Under the pieces are notes generated by a model. It made no database searches. It had not been told where the DNA came from and saw nothing but the letters and a program-made list of their open reading frames with translations. A program made the translations under genes and the position numbers. A stretch of DNA of 64,000 nucleotides from Microbacterium psychrotolerans (GTDB lineage: Bacteria; Actinomycetota; Actinomycetes; Actinomycetales; Microbacteriaceae), in assembly GCF_031085295.1 (NCBI RefSeq), contig NZ_JAVFWO010000002.1, forward strand, positions 558,001 through 622,000, in the 5' to 3' direction. Below, piece after piece: positions 35,249 through 45,104 of the stretch. Position 1 is the stretch's first letter, and the number at the start of each line of letters is the position of its first letter.

Positions 35249-35878
35249 GTGGCAACGAAGTCCCAGGACCGCCGCAAGGTCCGTCTCTCCCGCGCCCTCG
35301 GCGTCGCGCTGACCCCCAAGGCAGCCAAGTACCTCGAGAAGCGCCCGTACGCGCCGGGTGAGCACGGCCGCACCAAGCGCAAGCAGGACAGCGACTACGC
35401 CGTCCGCCTCCGCGAGAAGCAGCGTCTGCGCGAGCAGTACGGCATCCGCGAGAAGCAGCTGCGCATCCAGTTCAACGAGGCCCGTCGTACCCAGGGCCTG
35501 ACGGGTGAGAACCTCGTCGAGCAGCTCGAGATGCGTCTGGACGCCCTCGTGCTCCGTGCCGGCTTCGCCCGCACCACCGCGCAGGCGCGTCAGCTCGTCG
35601 TGCACCGCCACATCCTCGTGGACGGCCAGCTCGTCGACCGCCCGTCGTTCCGCGTGAAGCCCGGGCAGCTCATCCACGTCAAGGCCAAGAGCGAGGGCAT
35701 CGAGCCCTTCCAGGTCGCAGCGCTCGGCGGTCACGCCGAGGTCCTGCCGCCCGTTCCCGGCTACCTCGAGGTCGAGCTCGACAAGCTGCAGGCGCGCCTC
35801 GTGCGTCGCCCGAAGCGCGCCGAGGTCCCCGTGGTCTGCGACGTCCAGCTCGTCGTCGAGTACTACGCGGCACGCTGA
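35249..35878 (+). CDS. rpsD: 30S ribosomal protein S4
   Basis: A 209-aa primary 16S rRNA-binding protein. The N-terminal domain contains KSQDRRKVRLSRALGVALTP without the zinc-binding Cys set seen in C+ type S4, so this is the zinc-free type. The S4 RNA-binding domain is at about 95-160 (RLDALVLRAGFARTTAQARQ, HRHILVDGQLV). GTG start after AAAGGAA. It is a lone ribosomal gene, as in several actinobacteria where rpsD is outside the rpoA operon. Confidence 0.97.
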   Translation: MATKSQDRRKVRLSRALGVALTPKAAKYLEKRPYAPGEHGRTKRKQDSDYAVRLREKQRLREQYGIREKQLRIQFNEARRTQGLTGENLVEQLEMRLDALVLRAGFARTTAQARQLVVHRHILVDGQLVDRPSFRVKPGQLIHVKAKSEGIEPFQVAALGGHAEVLPPVPGYLEVELDKLQARLVRRPKRAEVPVVCDVQLVVEYYAAR

Positions 35879-35916
35879 CGGTTCGAGAACCCAGCGACAG
35901 CAGTCGTACGCGCGGA

Positions 35917-35944
35917 GGGCGCCGGGATCATCCCGGCGCCCTTC
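35917..35944 (+). terminator. Terminator of rpsD
   Basis: A perfect 11-bp stem (35917-35927 with 35931-35941), loop TCA, followed by TTC, about 40 bases after the rpsD stop. Confidence 0.75.
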
Positions 35945-35997
35945 GTCGTACCCGCCGTCCGACGCGGGCGTTTGGGCGTGCCATGGGCGTTTCGGCA

Positions 35998-36003
35998 TAC
36001 GAT
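35998..36003 (+). promoter_or_regulatory. -10 element of the small membrane protein gene
   Basis: TACGAT, 6 bases before an in-frame ATG at 36010. That would be a leaderless start 12 codons upstream of the annotated ATG. Confidence 0.4.
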
Positions 36004-36045
36004 GGTGGGATGCCGCGCCCCGGCGGCCCGCGAGGAAGTGGTGAC

Positions 36046-36342
36046 ATGAAGAACCTCCTGTGGTTCCTGTTCGGCATCGCCGGCGGGTTCGTGCTCGCAC
36101 ACCTGATGAACAAGGACCCGCGCGGCCACGAGATCCTCGCCGACGTCGACGCTCGCATCACGGAGTTCACCGATCGCATGGGCGACGCGTACCGGGAGCA
36201 GGAAGCACGGTTCGCCGGCCTGGTCGGCGACGTGCGGGATGCCGCCGTCGATGCCGCGAACTCCGCCCGGACCGCGGCGTCCGGCGTCGTCGAGAACGTC
36301 TCTGACGCGGTCGAAGACGCCGCCGACAAGCTCGCCGACTGA
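36046..36342 (+). CDS. Small membrane-anchored helical protein
   Basis: A 98-aa protein with an N-terminal helix MKNLLWFLFGIAGGFVLAHL and a soluble amphipathic region (DARITEFTDRMGDAYREQEA, then AAVDAANSARTAASGVVENV) that looks like a coiled coil or apolipophorin-like helix. Function unknown; it often precedes alaS in relatives. The ATG at 36046 has AGGAAG about 8 bases upstream. An alternative leaderless ATG at 36010 would add MPRPGGPRGSGD. Confidence 0.75.
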   Translation: MKNLLWFLFGIAGGFVLAHLMNKDPRGHEILADVDARITEFTDRMGDAYREQEARFAGLVGDVRDAAVDAANSARTAASGVVENVSDAVEDAADKLAD

Positions 36343-36439
36343 CCTCCCGCGTCTCTTCCCGCCCGCTCCGGGCACCGCCGCACCGTCGACAGACCCCACC
36401 CGAACACGCACGCCCACGCACGCACACGCAAGGACCCGA

Positions 36440-39097
36440 ATGAAGACCGCCGAGATCGCACAGCGCTTCCTCGATTACTTCGAGAAGAACGGCCACACCA
36501 TCGTCCCCTCGGCTTCGCTGGTGACCGATGACCCGGCCCTGCTGTTCACGGTGGCCGGCATGGTGCCGTTCATCCCGTATCTGTCGGGCGACGTCCCCGC
36601 GCCGTACCCGCGTGCCGCGGACAACCAGAAGTGCATCCGCACCAACGACATCGAAGAGGTCGGCAAGACCCCGCGTCACGGAACCTTCTTCCAGATGCTC
36701 GGCAACTGGTCGTTCGGCGACTACTTCAAGGAAGGCGCGATCCGCTACGCGTGGGATCTGCTGACGAGCCCGGAGTCCGACGGCGGGCTCGGCTTCGACC
36801 AGAAGGACCTGTGGGTCACCGTCTACGAAGAGGACGATGAGGCGCACGACCTCTGGCTGAAGCTCACCGACCTGCCCGCGGAGCGCATCCAGCGCCTCGG
36901 CAAGGACACGAACTACTGGAGCACCGGCCTTCCAGGACCCGCCGGTCCCTGCTCGGAGATCTTCTTCGACCGCGGTCCCGAGTACGGCATCGACGGCGGC
37001 CCCGCCACCGACGACGACCGCTACGTCGAGATCTGGAACCTCGTCTTCATGCAGTACGAGATCACGAACGTGCGCTCGAAGTACGACTTCGACATCGTCG
37101 GGGAGCTGCCGAACAAGAACATCGACACCGGCATGGGCCTGGAGCGCATCGCGTTCATCAAGCAGGGCGTCGACAACATGTACGAGACCGACCAGGTGCG
37201 TCCGGTGCTCGACAAGGCGGTCGAGCTGTCGGGACGCACCTACGGCGCGAACCACGAGGACGACGTGCGGTTCCGCGTGGTGGCCGATCACGTCCGCTCC
37301 TCGCTCATGCTGATGTCGGACGGCGTCACACCCGCCAACGACGGCCGCGGCTACATCCTGCGCCGCCTCATGCGCCGCGTGATCCGCTCCATGCGCCTCC
37401 TGGGCGTCGACGGGCCGACGTTCAGCGTGCTGTTCGAGGCGTCCCGCGACGCCATGAAGGACGCGTACCCGGTCGTCGAGGCGGACTGGGCGCGCATCTC
37501 GCAGTACGCCCTCGCCGAAGAGGCGACCTTCCTCCGCACGCTCGCGGCGGGTGAGTCCCTCCTCGACGAGTCGCTCGCCGAGACGAAGGCGACCGGCGGC
37601 ACGACGCTGACCGGGTCGGAGGCGTTCCTGCTGCACGACACCTACGGCTTCCCGATCGACCTCACGCTCGAGATCGCCGAGGAGGCCGGACTCAGCGTCG
37701 ACCGTGCCGCGTTCGACGGCCTCATGCAGGAGCAGCGCGCTCGCGCCAAGGCCGATGCCCGGGCGCGCAAGCGCCAGCTCGCCGACACCAGCGTGTACCG
37801 CGATCTGCGCGCGCAGGGCGAGACCGTCTTCACCGGCTACACCGACCTCGAGGCGGAGTCGCAGGTGCTCGGCATCCTCGTCGACGGCGTCTCGGTCGAC
37901 CGCGCCGGCGTCGGCCAGATCGCCGAGGTGATTTTGGCCGAGACCGCGCTGTACGCCGAATCCGGCGGCCAGGTCGCCGACAAGGGCGTCATCGTCGGCC
38001 CTGGCTACGAGCTCGAGGTGCTCGACGTGCAGAAGCCGGTTCCGGGGCTCATCAGCCACACCGTCGAGGTGTCGACCGGCGAGGTGGGCGTGGGTCAGCC
38101 GGCGACCACGGTGGTGGATGCCGCGAACCGCCGCGCCGCCCGCCAGGCGCACTCGGCGACGCACCTGGTGCACGCCGCGCTCCGCGACACGCTGGGCAAG
38201 ACCGCGACGCAGGCCGGTTCGCTGAATCGTGCCGGTTACATGCGCTTCGACTTCTCGTGGGGCCAGGCGCTGTCCGACGCGACCAAGACCGAGATCGAGG
38301 AGATCGCCAACAACGCGGTGCGCGACAACCTCGAGGTGACCACGCGGGTGCTGCCCCTCGACGAGGCGAAGTCGCTCGGCGCGATGGCGCTGTTCGGCGA
38401 GAAGTACGGCGACACGGTGCGCATGGTCGACATCGGCGGCCCCTGGTCGCGCGAGCTCTGCGCGGGCACGCACGTGTCCACGAGTGCCGAGATCGGCCTC
38501 ATCAGCCTGCTCGGCGAGTCGTCGGTCGGAGCGTCCAACCGACGGGTCGAGGCGCTCGTCGGCCTCGATGCGTTCCGTTCGCTCGCGGCCGAGCGCGCCA
38601 TCGTGTCGCAGCTCACGTCCTCGCTGAAGGCGCCGCGCGATCAGCTGCCCGCGCGCATCGCCGAATTGCAGGCCAGCCTCAAGGCCGCGGAGAAGAAGAT
38701 CGCCGCGTTCGAGTCCAAGGCGCTCGGCGACCGTCTGCCCGCCCTGGCGGCGGCCGCGACCCGCGTGGGCGACACGCTCGTCGTCGCCGAATCCCTCGGC
38801 ACGGCGGCCTCCGCCGACGACGTCCGCTCGCTCGCGCTGCAGGTGCGCGAGCGCCTGGGCTCGGACGCCGCGGTCGTCGCCCTCGGCGCCGTGGTCAACG
38901 AGCGCCCGGTCGTGATCGTCGCCACCAACGAGGCCGCACGCACCGCCGGCGCCAAGGCCGGCGTGCTCGCCAAGGGCGCTGCCGGCGTGCTCGGCGGCGG
39001 TGGCGGCGGACGCGACGATGTGGCGCAGGGCGGTGGAACGGACGCCGCGGCCCTTACCGCGGCACTGACTGCCGTGAAGGATGCACTCGGCGCGTGA
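36440..39097 (+). CDS. alaS: Alanyl-tRNA synthetase
   Basis: Class II synthetase of 885 aa. The catalytic domain begins MKTAEIAQRFLDYFEKNGH and has FTVAGMVPFIPY, CIRTNDIEEVGKTPRHGTFF and GDYFKEGAI; the editing domain has the zinc motif HSATHLVHAAL with CAGTHVSTSAEIG; the C-Ala domain ends in GGGGGGRDDVAQGGG. Its leader contains an ACGC-rich stretch (about 36401-36430). First gene of a run alaS-ruvX-mltG-aroE. Confidence 0.97.
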   Translation: MKTAEIAQRFLDYFEKNGHTIVPSASLVTDDPALLFTVAGMVPFIPYLSGDVPAPYPRAADNQKCIRTNDIEEVGKTPRHGTFFQMLGNWSFGDYFKEGAIRYAWDLLTSPESDGGLGFDQKDLWVTVYEEDDEAHDLWLKLTDLPAERIQRLGKDTNYWSTGLPGPAGPCSEIFFDRGPEYGIDGGPATDDDRYVEIWNLVFMQYEITNVRSKYDFDIVGELPNKNIDTGMGLERIAFIKQGVDNMYETDQVRPVLDKAVELSGRTYGANHEDDVRFRVVADHVRSSLMLMSDGVTPANDGRGYILRRLMRRVIRSMRLLGVDGPTFSVLFEASRDAMKDAYPVVEADWARISQYALAEEATFLRTLAAGESLLDESLAETKATGGTTLTGSEAFLLHDTYGFPIDLTLEIAEEAGLSVDRAAFDGLMQEQRARAKADARARKRQLADTSVYRDLRAQGETVFTGYTDLEAESQVLGILVDGVSVDRAGVGQIAEVILAETALYAESGGQVADKGVIVGPGYELEVLDVQKPVPGLISHTVEVSTGEVGVGQPATTVVDAANRRAARQAHSATHLVHAALRDTLGKTATQAGSLNRAGYMRFDFSWGQALSDATKTEIEEIANNAVRDNLEVTTRVLPLDEAKSLGAMALFGEKYGDTVRMVDIGGPWSRELCAGTHVSTSAEIGLISLLGESSVGASNRRVEALVGLDAFRSLAAERAIVSQLTSSLKAPRDQLPARIAELQASLKAAEKKIAAFESKALGDRLPALAAAATRVGDTLVVAESLGTAASADDVRSLALQVRERLGSDAAVVALGAVVNERPVVIVATNEAARTAGAKAGVLAKGAAGVLGGGGGGRDDVAQGGGTDAAALTAALTAVKDALGA

Positions 39098-39110
39098 AGG
39101 GGCTCTGCCG

Positions 39111-39578
39111 ATGAGCGGGTTCAGGCGGGGAAGGCGGCTCGGCATCGACGTCGGCAAGGCCCGCGTCGGTGTCGCGACGAGCGATCCCGACGGTCTGCTC
39201 GCGACGCCGGTCGAGACGGTGCCGCGCGGCGACGCCTCGGTGGCGCGGATCGTGGCGCTGGCCGAGGAGTACTCGGCGGTCGAGCTGCTGGTGGGCCTGC
39301 CCATGAACCTGCGCGGCGAGGACACCGCTTCCACCCAGGACGCGCGCGACTTCGCCGCAGCCCTGGCGGCGGCATCCGCTCTCCCGGTGCGGCTCGTCGA
39401 CGAACGTCTCTCGACGGTCTCGGCACACGCGGCACTGCGCAGTTCGGGCAGATCACAGCGATCTTCGCGTAGCATCGTTGACCAGGTCGCCGCGGTCGTC
39501 CTGCTCCAGCAAGCGCTCGACGTCGAGAAGAGCACCGGACGACCTCCCGGAACCCCCGTCCCCCAGGAGCCCGCCTGA
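39111..39578 (+). CDS. ruvX: Holliday junction resolvase-like protein RuvX (YqgF)
   Basis: A 155-aa RNase H-fold protein of the YqgF family, linked to rRNA 5'-end processing and called a putative resolvase. RRLGIDVGKARVGVATSDPD, VGLPMNLRGEDTAST and VRLVDERLSTVSAH carry the conserved acidic residues. ATG 39111 follows AAGGGG; ATG 39081 overlaps alaS and is less likely. Its stop overlaps the mltG start. Confidence 0.93.
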   Translation: MSGFRRGRRLGIDVGKARVGVATSDPDGLLATPVETVPRGDASVARIVALAEEYSAVELLVGLPMNLRGEDTASTQDARDFAAALAAASALPVRLVDERLSTVSAHAALRSSGRSQRSSRSIVDQVAAVVLLQQALDVEKSTGRPPGTPVPQEPA

Positions 39579-41332
39579 TGCCCGACTCATCGCCCGACGG
39601 CGAAGCAGTTCCCCCGTCGCGCCGCGCCGCCCGCGAGGCGGCGAAGCGGGCCGCGACAGGTGCGACGCCGACGACACCGGGCATGACGCCGACGACCCCG
39701 GCGCCCGCTTCCGCAGCTCCGGCGCCCGCGGAGCCCGCGGCCACCTGGGAGTCGCTCATCACCGGCGCCACTCCTGTCGCCGGGAGCGGTTCCACTCCGC
39801 CCGCCACGCCGGCATCCGCGGCGTCCCCACCTGCGACGCCCGTGTCCGCGCCTGCGACGCCCGCGCCCGCGCCACCGGCGGCACCCGCCGCGGCCGAGGA
39901 GCCCGCACCGGGCAGCGGCTTCCAGCCCGTGCCGTTGCGCACGCCCCGTCCGACACAGCCGATCCCTGTCGAGGAATCCTCGGCCGAGGACGATCCCTGG
40001 ATCTTCGCGTCCGCCGGCGCCGGCCCGGCCATGCCGTACAGCCGCGGGGCCGCCGCTCCGTCCGCCTCCGCGGCGCCCCCCGGCGGCCGCGGCGCAGCAG
40101 CCTCCCGCCCCGACACGGACGACGAGCCGCCGGTGCGCCCGACGGCGACGCTCGATGACCTGTTCAGCGGTTCCGGCTCGACGGAGGACATCGGACGCGT
40201 GCCCCCACCTCCCGACAGGAAGCGCCGGCGCATCGGCGGCTGGATCGCCCTCGGCATCGTGCTCGTCATCCTCGGCGGCATCGCGGGCGGCGCGTACTAC
40301 GTGTGGACGACGTACGAGGACAAGATCCGCGAGGTCATGGGCTGGGAAGAGCCCAAGGACTACGAGGCGGGTCTCGCGAACGGCGAGGCATTCGTCACGA
40401 TCGCATCGGGCGACACCGGATCGCCCATCTCGCAGTCGCTGTACGACGCGGGAGTGACCAAGACCCCCGACGCCTTCTACGACTACCTGATCACGAGCGG
40501 CCAGAACCCGATGTTCCAGCCCGGCGTCTACAAGCTCCAGAAGCAGATGACGAGCGAGGCGGCGCTCGCGGCGCTGCTCGACCCGACCAACAAGCAGGAG
40601 TTCACCGCGCAGATCCCCGAGGGCTACACCCTCGACGGCACGCTCGAGCGCATCTCCGAGGGCACGGGCATCCCGCTCGCCGATCTGCAGGCTGCCGCAG
40701 CCGACCCGTCTCAGTACGGTGTCCCCGTCGATCCGGCGGTCGTCGCGGCAGGGGGGCAGCCTCTCGAAGGCTGGCTGTTCCCGGCGACCTACACGTTCGA
40801 CCCCAGCGTGACGGCGCAGTCCGCGATCCAGACGCTCGTCGACCGTACGGTGCAGTCGCTCGACGCGGCGGGCGTTCCCGTCGAAGAACGTCAGCGGATC
40901 CTCACGGTCGCCTCGATCATCCAGCGCGAGGCGCGCTACGAGGTCGACATGCAGAAGGTCTCGCGCGTCATCCAGAACCGCCTCGATCCCGGCAATCAGG
41001 AGACCTTCGGCAAGCTCCAGATGGACTCGACGGCGCAGTACGGCTTCGGCGAGATGCACGACGGCACTGTCAGCTCGTCCGAGGAGGCGCTGAACGATCC
41101 GAACCCGTGGAACACGTACTACCACACGGGGCTGCCGATCGGTCCGATCTCGAACCCCGGCGACGTGGCGATCGACGCCGCGATGCATCCCGCCGATGGG
41201 CCGTGGCTGTACTTCGTGACTGTCAACCTCGACACCGGCGAGACCATCTTCACGAGCACGTACAGCGAGCATCTGCAGTACGTGGACCAGTGGCTCGCGT
41301 GGTGCGGCGAACACCCGGACTCGGGGTGCTGA
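39578..41332 (+). CDS. mltG: Endolytic peptidoglycan transglycosylase MltG
   Basis: A 584-aa membrane enzyme that cuts nascent glycan strands. The first about 205 residues are a cytoplasmic Ala/Pro/Thr-rich tail, then RRIGGWIALGIVLVILGGIA (helix), and the YceG domain outside: TIASGDTGSPISQSLYDAGV (LysM-like part) and ASIIQREARYEVDMQKVS with the catalytic Glu, LQMDSTAQYGFG and GLPIGPISNPG. ATGA overlap with ruvX; aroE starts 7 bases before its stop. The long tail is typical of actinobacteria. Confidence 0.94.
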   Translation: MPDSSPDGEAVPPSRRAAREAAKRAATGATPTTPGMTPTTPAPASAAPAPAEPAATWESLITGATPVAGSGSTPPATPASAASPPATPVSAPATPAPAPPAAPAAAEEPAPGSGFQPVPLRTPRPTQPIPVEESSAEDDPWIFASAGAGPAMPYSRGAAAPSASAAPPGGRGAAASRPDTDDEPPVRPTATLDDLFSGSGSTEDIGRVPPPPDRKRRRIGGWIALGIVLVILGGIAGGAYYVWTTYEDKIREVMGWEEPKDYEAGLANGEAFVTIASGDTGSPISQSLYDAGVTKTPDAFYDYLITSGQNPMFQPGVYKLQKQMTSEAALAALLDPTNKQEFTAQIPEGYTLDGTLERISEGTGIPLADLQAAAADPSQYGVPVDPAVVAAGGQPLEGWLFPATYTFDPSVTAQSAIQTLVDRTVQSLDAAGVPVEERQRILTVASIIQREARYEVDMQKVSRVIQNRLDPGNQETFGKLQMDSTAQYGFGEMHDGTVSSSEEALNDPNPWNTYYHTGLPIGPISNPGDVAIDAAMHPADGPWLYFVTVNLDTGETIFTSTYSEHLQYVDQWLAWCGEHPDSGC

Positions 41333-42177
41333 GCCCGCACGCGACGCGTCTGGAGGTCTGGGGCGATCCCATCGCGCACAGCCGCTCGCCGCAGCTGCAC
41401 GCCGCCGCGTACGCCGTGCTCGGCCTGGACTGGTCCTATGGGCTGCGCCGCGTCGACGAGGCGTCCTTCGCGGGCGAGTTCGCCGACCTCGACGACAGCT
41501 GGCGCGGCCTCTCGCTCACGATGCCGCTGAAGGGCGTCGCCTTCGCGGCGGCATCCGCCCGCGACCGCCGAGCCGAGCTGACCGGCGCGGTCAACACGCT
41601 GCTGCTCGATCCCGCCGGCCCGCGCGGCTTCAACACCGACGTCGGAGGCATCGTGCGCGCCCTCGCCGACGACGGCATCACGACGGTCGAGCGGGCCCGC
41701 ATCGTCGGCGCCGGGGCTACGGCGACCTCCGCCCTCGTCGCGCTCTCCGAGCTCGGGGTCGACGAGGTCGACGTGGTCGCACGCCGGCCCGAGGCGGTGA
41801 CCGCGCTGACCGAGCTCGGTCGTCGGCTCGGGATCGCGGTGCGGACGACGTCGTTCACGGCATCCGATCACGGCGCCGTGGAGCTCACCATCGCGACGCT
41901 CCCCGGCGATGCTCCGGTGACGGATGCCGCAGCCGACGCGCTCGCGCACTCCGGCGGCCTGCTGCTCGATGTCGTCTACGGGCACTGGCCCACCGCGCTG
42001 TCGGCCGCGTGGGATCGAGCGGACCGCGTCGCGCGTTCGGGACTCGGCATGCTGCTGCACCAGGCACTGCTGCAGGTCCGGATCTTCCGCAACGGCGACC
42101 CGGACGCGCCGCTCGCGAACGAGGCGGAGTCGCTGGGTGCGATGCGCCGCGCGCTCGAGGAGCCCACCACGGCGTAA
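41326..42177 (+). CDS. aroE: Shikimate dehydrogenase
   Basis: A 283-aa NADPH enzyme that reduces 3-dehydroshikimate. GDPIAHSRSPQLHAAAY binds shikimate, SLTMPLKG carries the catalytic Lys, GFNTDVGGIV the Asp, and RIVGAGATATSALVAL the dinucleotide fold. GTG 41326 overlaps the mltG end. It opens the shikimate block (aroE-aroC-aroK-aroB, then aroQ), which together covers five of the seven steps. Confidence 0.93.
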   Translation: MLSPHATRLEVWGDPIAHSRSPQLHAAAYAVLGLDWSYGLRRVDEASFAGEFADLDDSWRGLSLTMPLKGVAFAAASARDRRAELTGAVNTLLLDPAGPRGFNTDVGGIVRALADDGITTVERARIVGAGATATSALVALSELGVDEVDVVARRPEAVTALTELGRRLGIAVRTTSFTASDHGAVELTIATLPGDAPVTDAAADALAHSGGLLLDVVYGHWPTALSAAWDRADRVARSGLGMLLHQALLQVRIFRNGDPDAPLANEAESLGAMRRALEEPTTA

Positions 42178-42195
42178 CGGCGACCCGGGGCGTGG

Positions 42196-42201
42196 GAGAC
42201 T
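42196..42201 (+). promoter_or_regulatory. Candidate -10 of aroC
   Basis: GAGACT, 6 bases before ATG 42208. It departs from TANNNT at the first position, so this is weak. Confidence 0.3.
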
Positions 42202-42207
42202 GGACCA

Positions 42208-43437
42208 ATGCTCCGCGTGCTCACGGCCGGCGAATCGCACGGCCCCGAACTCGTCGCCGTCATGGAGGGCCTGCCTGCGGGCGTCCCCATCTCCCGCGCC
42301 GCGATCCAAGCGGATCTCGCGCGCCGCAAGCTCGGCTACGGCCGCGGCTCGCGCATGAAGTTCGAAGAGGACGAGCTGACCATCTCGTCGGGCGTCGTGC
42401 ACGGCACGAGCCTCGGCAGCCCCATCGCCCTGCGCATCGGCAACACCGAATGGCCCAAGTGGGTCGAGGTGATGAGCCCCGAGCCGGTCGAGCTCACCGA
42501 GAAGTCCCGCGGCCGCGGCGCCGCGCTCACGCGCCCGCGTCCGGGCCACGCCGACCTCGTCGGCATGCAGAAGTACGGCTTCGACGAGGCCCGGCCGATC
42601 CTCGAGCGCGCGAGCGCCCGAGAGACCGCCGCGCGGGTCGCGCTCGGCGCCCTCGCCCGTGCGTTCCTGGCCGAACTCGGCATCCGTCTCGTCAGCCACA
42701 CGCTCTCGATCGGCCCCGTGCAGGTTCCCGCGGGCGCAGCCCTGCCCACACCGGACGACGTCGAGGCGCTCGACGCGGACCCGCTGCGCTGCTTCGACGC
42801 GGCGACGAGCGCGGCCATGGTGGCCGAGGTCGACGACGCACGCAAGGACGGCGACACGCTCGGCGGCATCGTCGAGGTGCTCGCCTACGGTCTGCCGCCG
42901 GGGCTCGGCTCGCACGTGCACTGGGACCGCCGCCTCGATGCCAAGCTCGCGCAGGCGCTCATGAGCATCCAGGCCATCAAGGGCGTGGAGGTCGGCGACG
43001 GCTTCGAGACCACGCGCCGCCGCGGCTCCGCCGCCCACGACGAGCTGTTCGTGGCCGGAGACGGCATCACGCGATCGAGCGACAAGGCGGGCGGCACCGA
43101 GGGCGGCATGTCGACCGGCACCGTGCTGCGCGTGCGCGCCGGCATGAAGCCGATCGCGACGGTGCCGCGCGCCCTCCGCACAGTGGATGTCGCGACGGGC
43201 GACGCCGCGTCGGCGCACCACCAGCGCTCCGACGTGTGCGCGGTGCCGGCGGCGGGTGTCGTCGCCGAGGCGATGGTCGCCGTGGTCCTGGCCGAGGTCG
43301 TCCTGGAGAAGTTCGGCGGCGACAGCGTCGCCGAGACACGCCGCAACCTCGAAGGCTACCTCGCCGCCATCCCCGACGCGCTGCGCAGTGCGGCCGAGAG
43401 CGACGCCGGCCTCGCCGAGCATGACCTCGCACTCTGA
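42208..43437 (+). CDS. aroC: Chorismate synthase
   Basis: A 409-aa reduced-FMN enzyme that converts EPSP to chorismate. [52 protein letters not shown] and [13 protein letters not shown] are the family signatures. The length matches the actinobacterial form. aroK starts 17 bases inside its 3' end. Confidence 0.97.
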   Translation: MLRVLTAGESHGPELVAVMEGLPAGVPISRAAIQADLARRKLGYGRGSRMKFEEDELTISSGVVHGTSLGSPIALRIGNTEWPKWVEVMSPEPVELTEKSRGRGAALTRPRPGHADLVGMQKYGFDEARPILERASARETAARVALGALARAFLAELGIRLVSHTLSIGPVQVPAGAALPTPDDVEALDADPLRCFDAATSAAMVAEVDDARKDGDTLGGIVEVLAYGLPPGLGSHVHWDRRLDAKLAQALMSIQAIKGVEVGDGFETTRRRGSAAHDELFVAGDGITRSSDKAGGTEGGMSTGTVLRVRAGMKPIATVPRALRTVDVATGDAASAHHQRSDVCAVPAAGVVAEAMVAVVLAEVVLEKFGGDSVAETRRNLEGYLAAIPDALRSAAESDAGLAEHDLAL

Positions 43438-43999
43438 CGCCGTCGTGCTGATCGGCCCGATGGGCGCCGGCAAGACCAGCATCGGCAAGAAGGCCGCACG
43501 CGCACTCGGTGTGCCCTTCTTCGACACCGATGCCGCCGTCGTCCGCGACCACGGACCCATCGAGCAGCTCTTCGTCGAGCACGGTGAGGCGCGCTTCCGC
43601 GCGGCCGAGCGCGCTGCCGTCAGCGAGGGGCTCGCCACCGGCGGCATCGTCTCGCTGGGCGGCGGCGCCGTGATGGATCCCGACACGCGCGCCGAGCTCG
43701 CGGGCCACCGCGTCGTCCTCCTCACCGTTTCGCCGCACGTGGTGGCGGGGCGCGTGCGCGACTCGAACCGGCCGCTCCTGCAGGGCGGCGATGACGCGAT
43801 CGAGCGCTGGACGGCGATCTTCGAAGAGCGCCGCCCGGTCTACGAAGAGCTCGCAGACATCACGTTCGACACGTCCACCGGCCCGCTGCAGGACGTCGTC
43901 GACGCCCTGGTCGCCTGGGTGCGCGGCCAGACCGGTGAGCCGGCGGGTCCTGCCCGATCCGGCGACAGGAACCCACGCGAGAAGGAGCAGACGGCATGA
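43421..43999 (+). CDS. aroK: Shikimate kinase
   Basis: A 192-aa NMP-kinase-fold enzyme. Walker A is [22 protein letters not shown] the shikimate-binding Asp, and [17 protein letters not shown] the GGG motif; RDSNRPLLQ is the lid. The ATG at 43421 overlaps aroC by 17 bases, and aroB starts 4 bases before its stop. The last 25 residues are a polar extension. Confidence 0.94.
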   Translation: MTSHSDAVVLIGPMGAGKTSIGKKAARALGVPFFDTDAAVVRDHGPIEQLFVEHGEARFRAAERAAVSEGLATGGIVSLGGGAVMDPDTRAELAGHRVVLLTVSPHVVAGRVRDSNRPLLQGGDDAIERWTAIFEERRPVYEELADITFDTSTGPLQDVVDALVAWVRGQTGEPAGPARSGDRNPREKEQTA

Positions 44000-45072
44000 C
44001 GGATGCCACGACCATCACCGTGAGCGGGGACGCGAGCTACGGCATCACCGTGGGCCACGGCATCCTCTCCTCCCTCGGCGAGGCGTTGCCCCCGGCCGCG
44101 CGCAAGGTGCTCGTGATCCACCCGCCGACCCTCGCGGCCCAGGCCGAGCGCCTGCGCGCGCAGCTGGTGGGCGACAGGGAGGTGCTGCTGGCCGAGATCC
44201 CCGACGCCGAGGCGGGCAAGCGCATCGAGGTCGCCGCGTTCTGCTGGCAGGTGATGGGCAAGGCGGATTTCACGCGCACCGACGTCGTCGTCGGCTTCGG
44301 CGGGGGAGCGGTCACCGATCTCGCCGGCTTCGTCGCGGCGACGTGGCTGCGCGGCGTCGAGGTGGTGCAGGTGCCGACCACCGTGCTCGGCATGGTGGAC
44401 GCCGCCGTCGGCGGCAAGACCGGCGTCAACACCGCCGAGGGCAAGAACCTCGTCGGCGCCTTCTGGGCACCGCGCGCCGTCATCTGCGACCTCGACCTGC
44501 TCGACTCGCTGTCGCGCAACGAGCGCGTCGCCGGCTATGCCGAGGTCGTCAAGGCCGGCTTCATCTGGGCTCCCGAGATCCTCGACCTCGTCGAGGCCGA
44601 TCCCGAGACCGCCGTCGACCCGCAGAGCGCCGCGTTCCGGCGCACCATCGAGCTCGCCATCGAGATGAAGGCGCGCGTCGTGGGGGAGGACCTGCGCGAG
44701 GCCGGCCTCCGCGAGATCCTCAACTACGGCCACACCCTGGGCCACGCCATCGAGCACGCCGAGCGCTACCGCTGGCGCCACGGCGCCGCCATCTCGGTCG
44801 GCATGGTGTTCGCCGCAGAGCTGTCGCGGCTGGCCGGCCGGCTCCCGGACGCCGCAGCACAGCGCCACCGCGACATCCTGGACTCGCTCGGCCTGCCGAC
44901 GACGTACGGCGCAGGGCGCTGGCCGACGCTGCTGGCGACCATGCAGCGCGACAAGAAGAGCCGTGGCGGCATGCTGCGCTTCATCGTGCTCGACGACATC
45001 GCCAAGCCGACGGTGCTCCAGGCGCCCGACGAGTCGCTGCTGTTCGCCGCGTACCAGGAGGTCGCCGGCTGA
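43996..45072 (+). CDS. aroB: 3-dehydroquinate synthase
   Basis: A 358-aa NAD- and metal-dependent enzyme that makes 3-dehydroquinate from DAHP. VVVGFGGGAVTDLAGFVAAT, GKTGVNTAEGKNLVGAFW and LNYGHTLGHAIEHAERYRW (metal His residues) are intact. ATGA overlap with aroK. End of the coupled aro run. Confidence 0.97.
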   Translation: MTDATTITVSGDASYGITVGHGILSSLGEALPPAARKVLVIHPPTLAAQAERLRAQLVGDREVLLAEIPDAEAGKRIEVAAFCWQVMGKADFTRTDVVVGFGGGAVTDLAGFVAATWLRGVEVVQVPTTVLGMVDAAVGGKTGVNTAEGKNLVGAFWAPRAVICDLDLLDSLSRNERVAGYAEVVKAGFIWAPEILDLVEADPETAVDPQSAAFRRTIELAIEMKARVVGEDLREAGLREILNYGHTLGHAIEHAERYRWRHGAAISVGMVFAAELSRLAGRLPDAAAQRHRDILDSLGLPTTYGAGRWPTLLATMQRDKKSRGGMLRFIVLDDIAKPTVLQAPDESLLFAAYQEVAG

Positions 45073-45092
45073 CGACGGGCCGATCGCCCCGA

Positions 45093-45098
45093 TAGGGT
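45093..45098 (+). promoter_or_regulatory. -10 element of the GNAT gene
   Basis: TAGGGT, 6 bases before ATG 45105; predicted leaderless start. Confidence 0.45.
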
Positions 45099-45104
45099 GC
45101 TCGG

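Noticed and set aside
36401..36430. ACGC-rich repeat in the alaS leader
   Set aside because: Too short and irregular to call a repeat element.
41119..43725. Minus-strand open frame of 868 codons opposite aroE-aroC-aroK
   Set aside because: Shadow of three well-supported aro genes.
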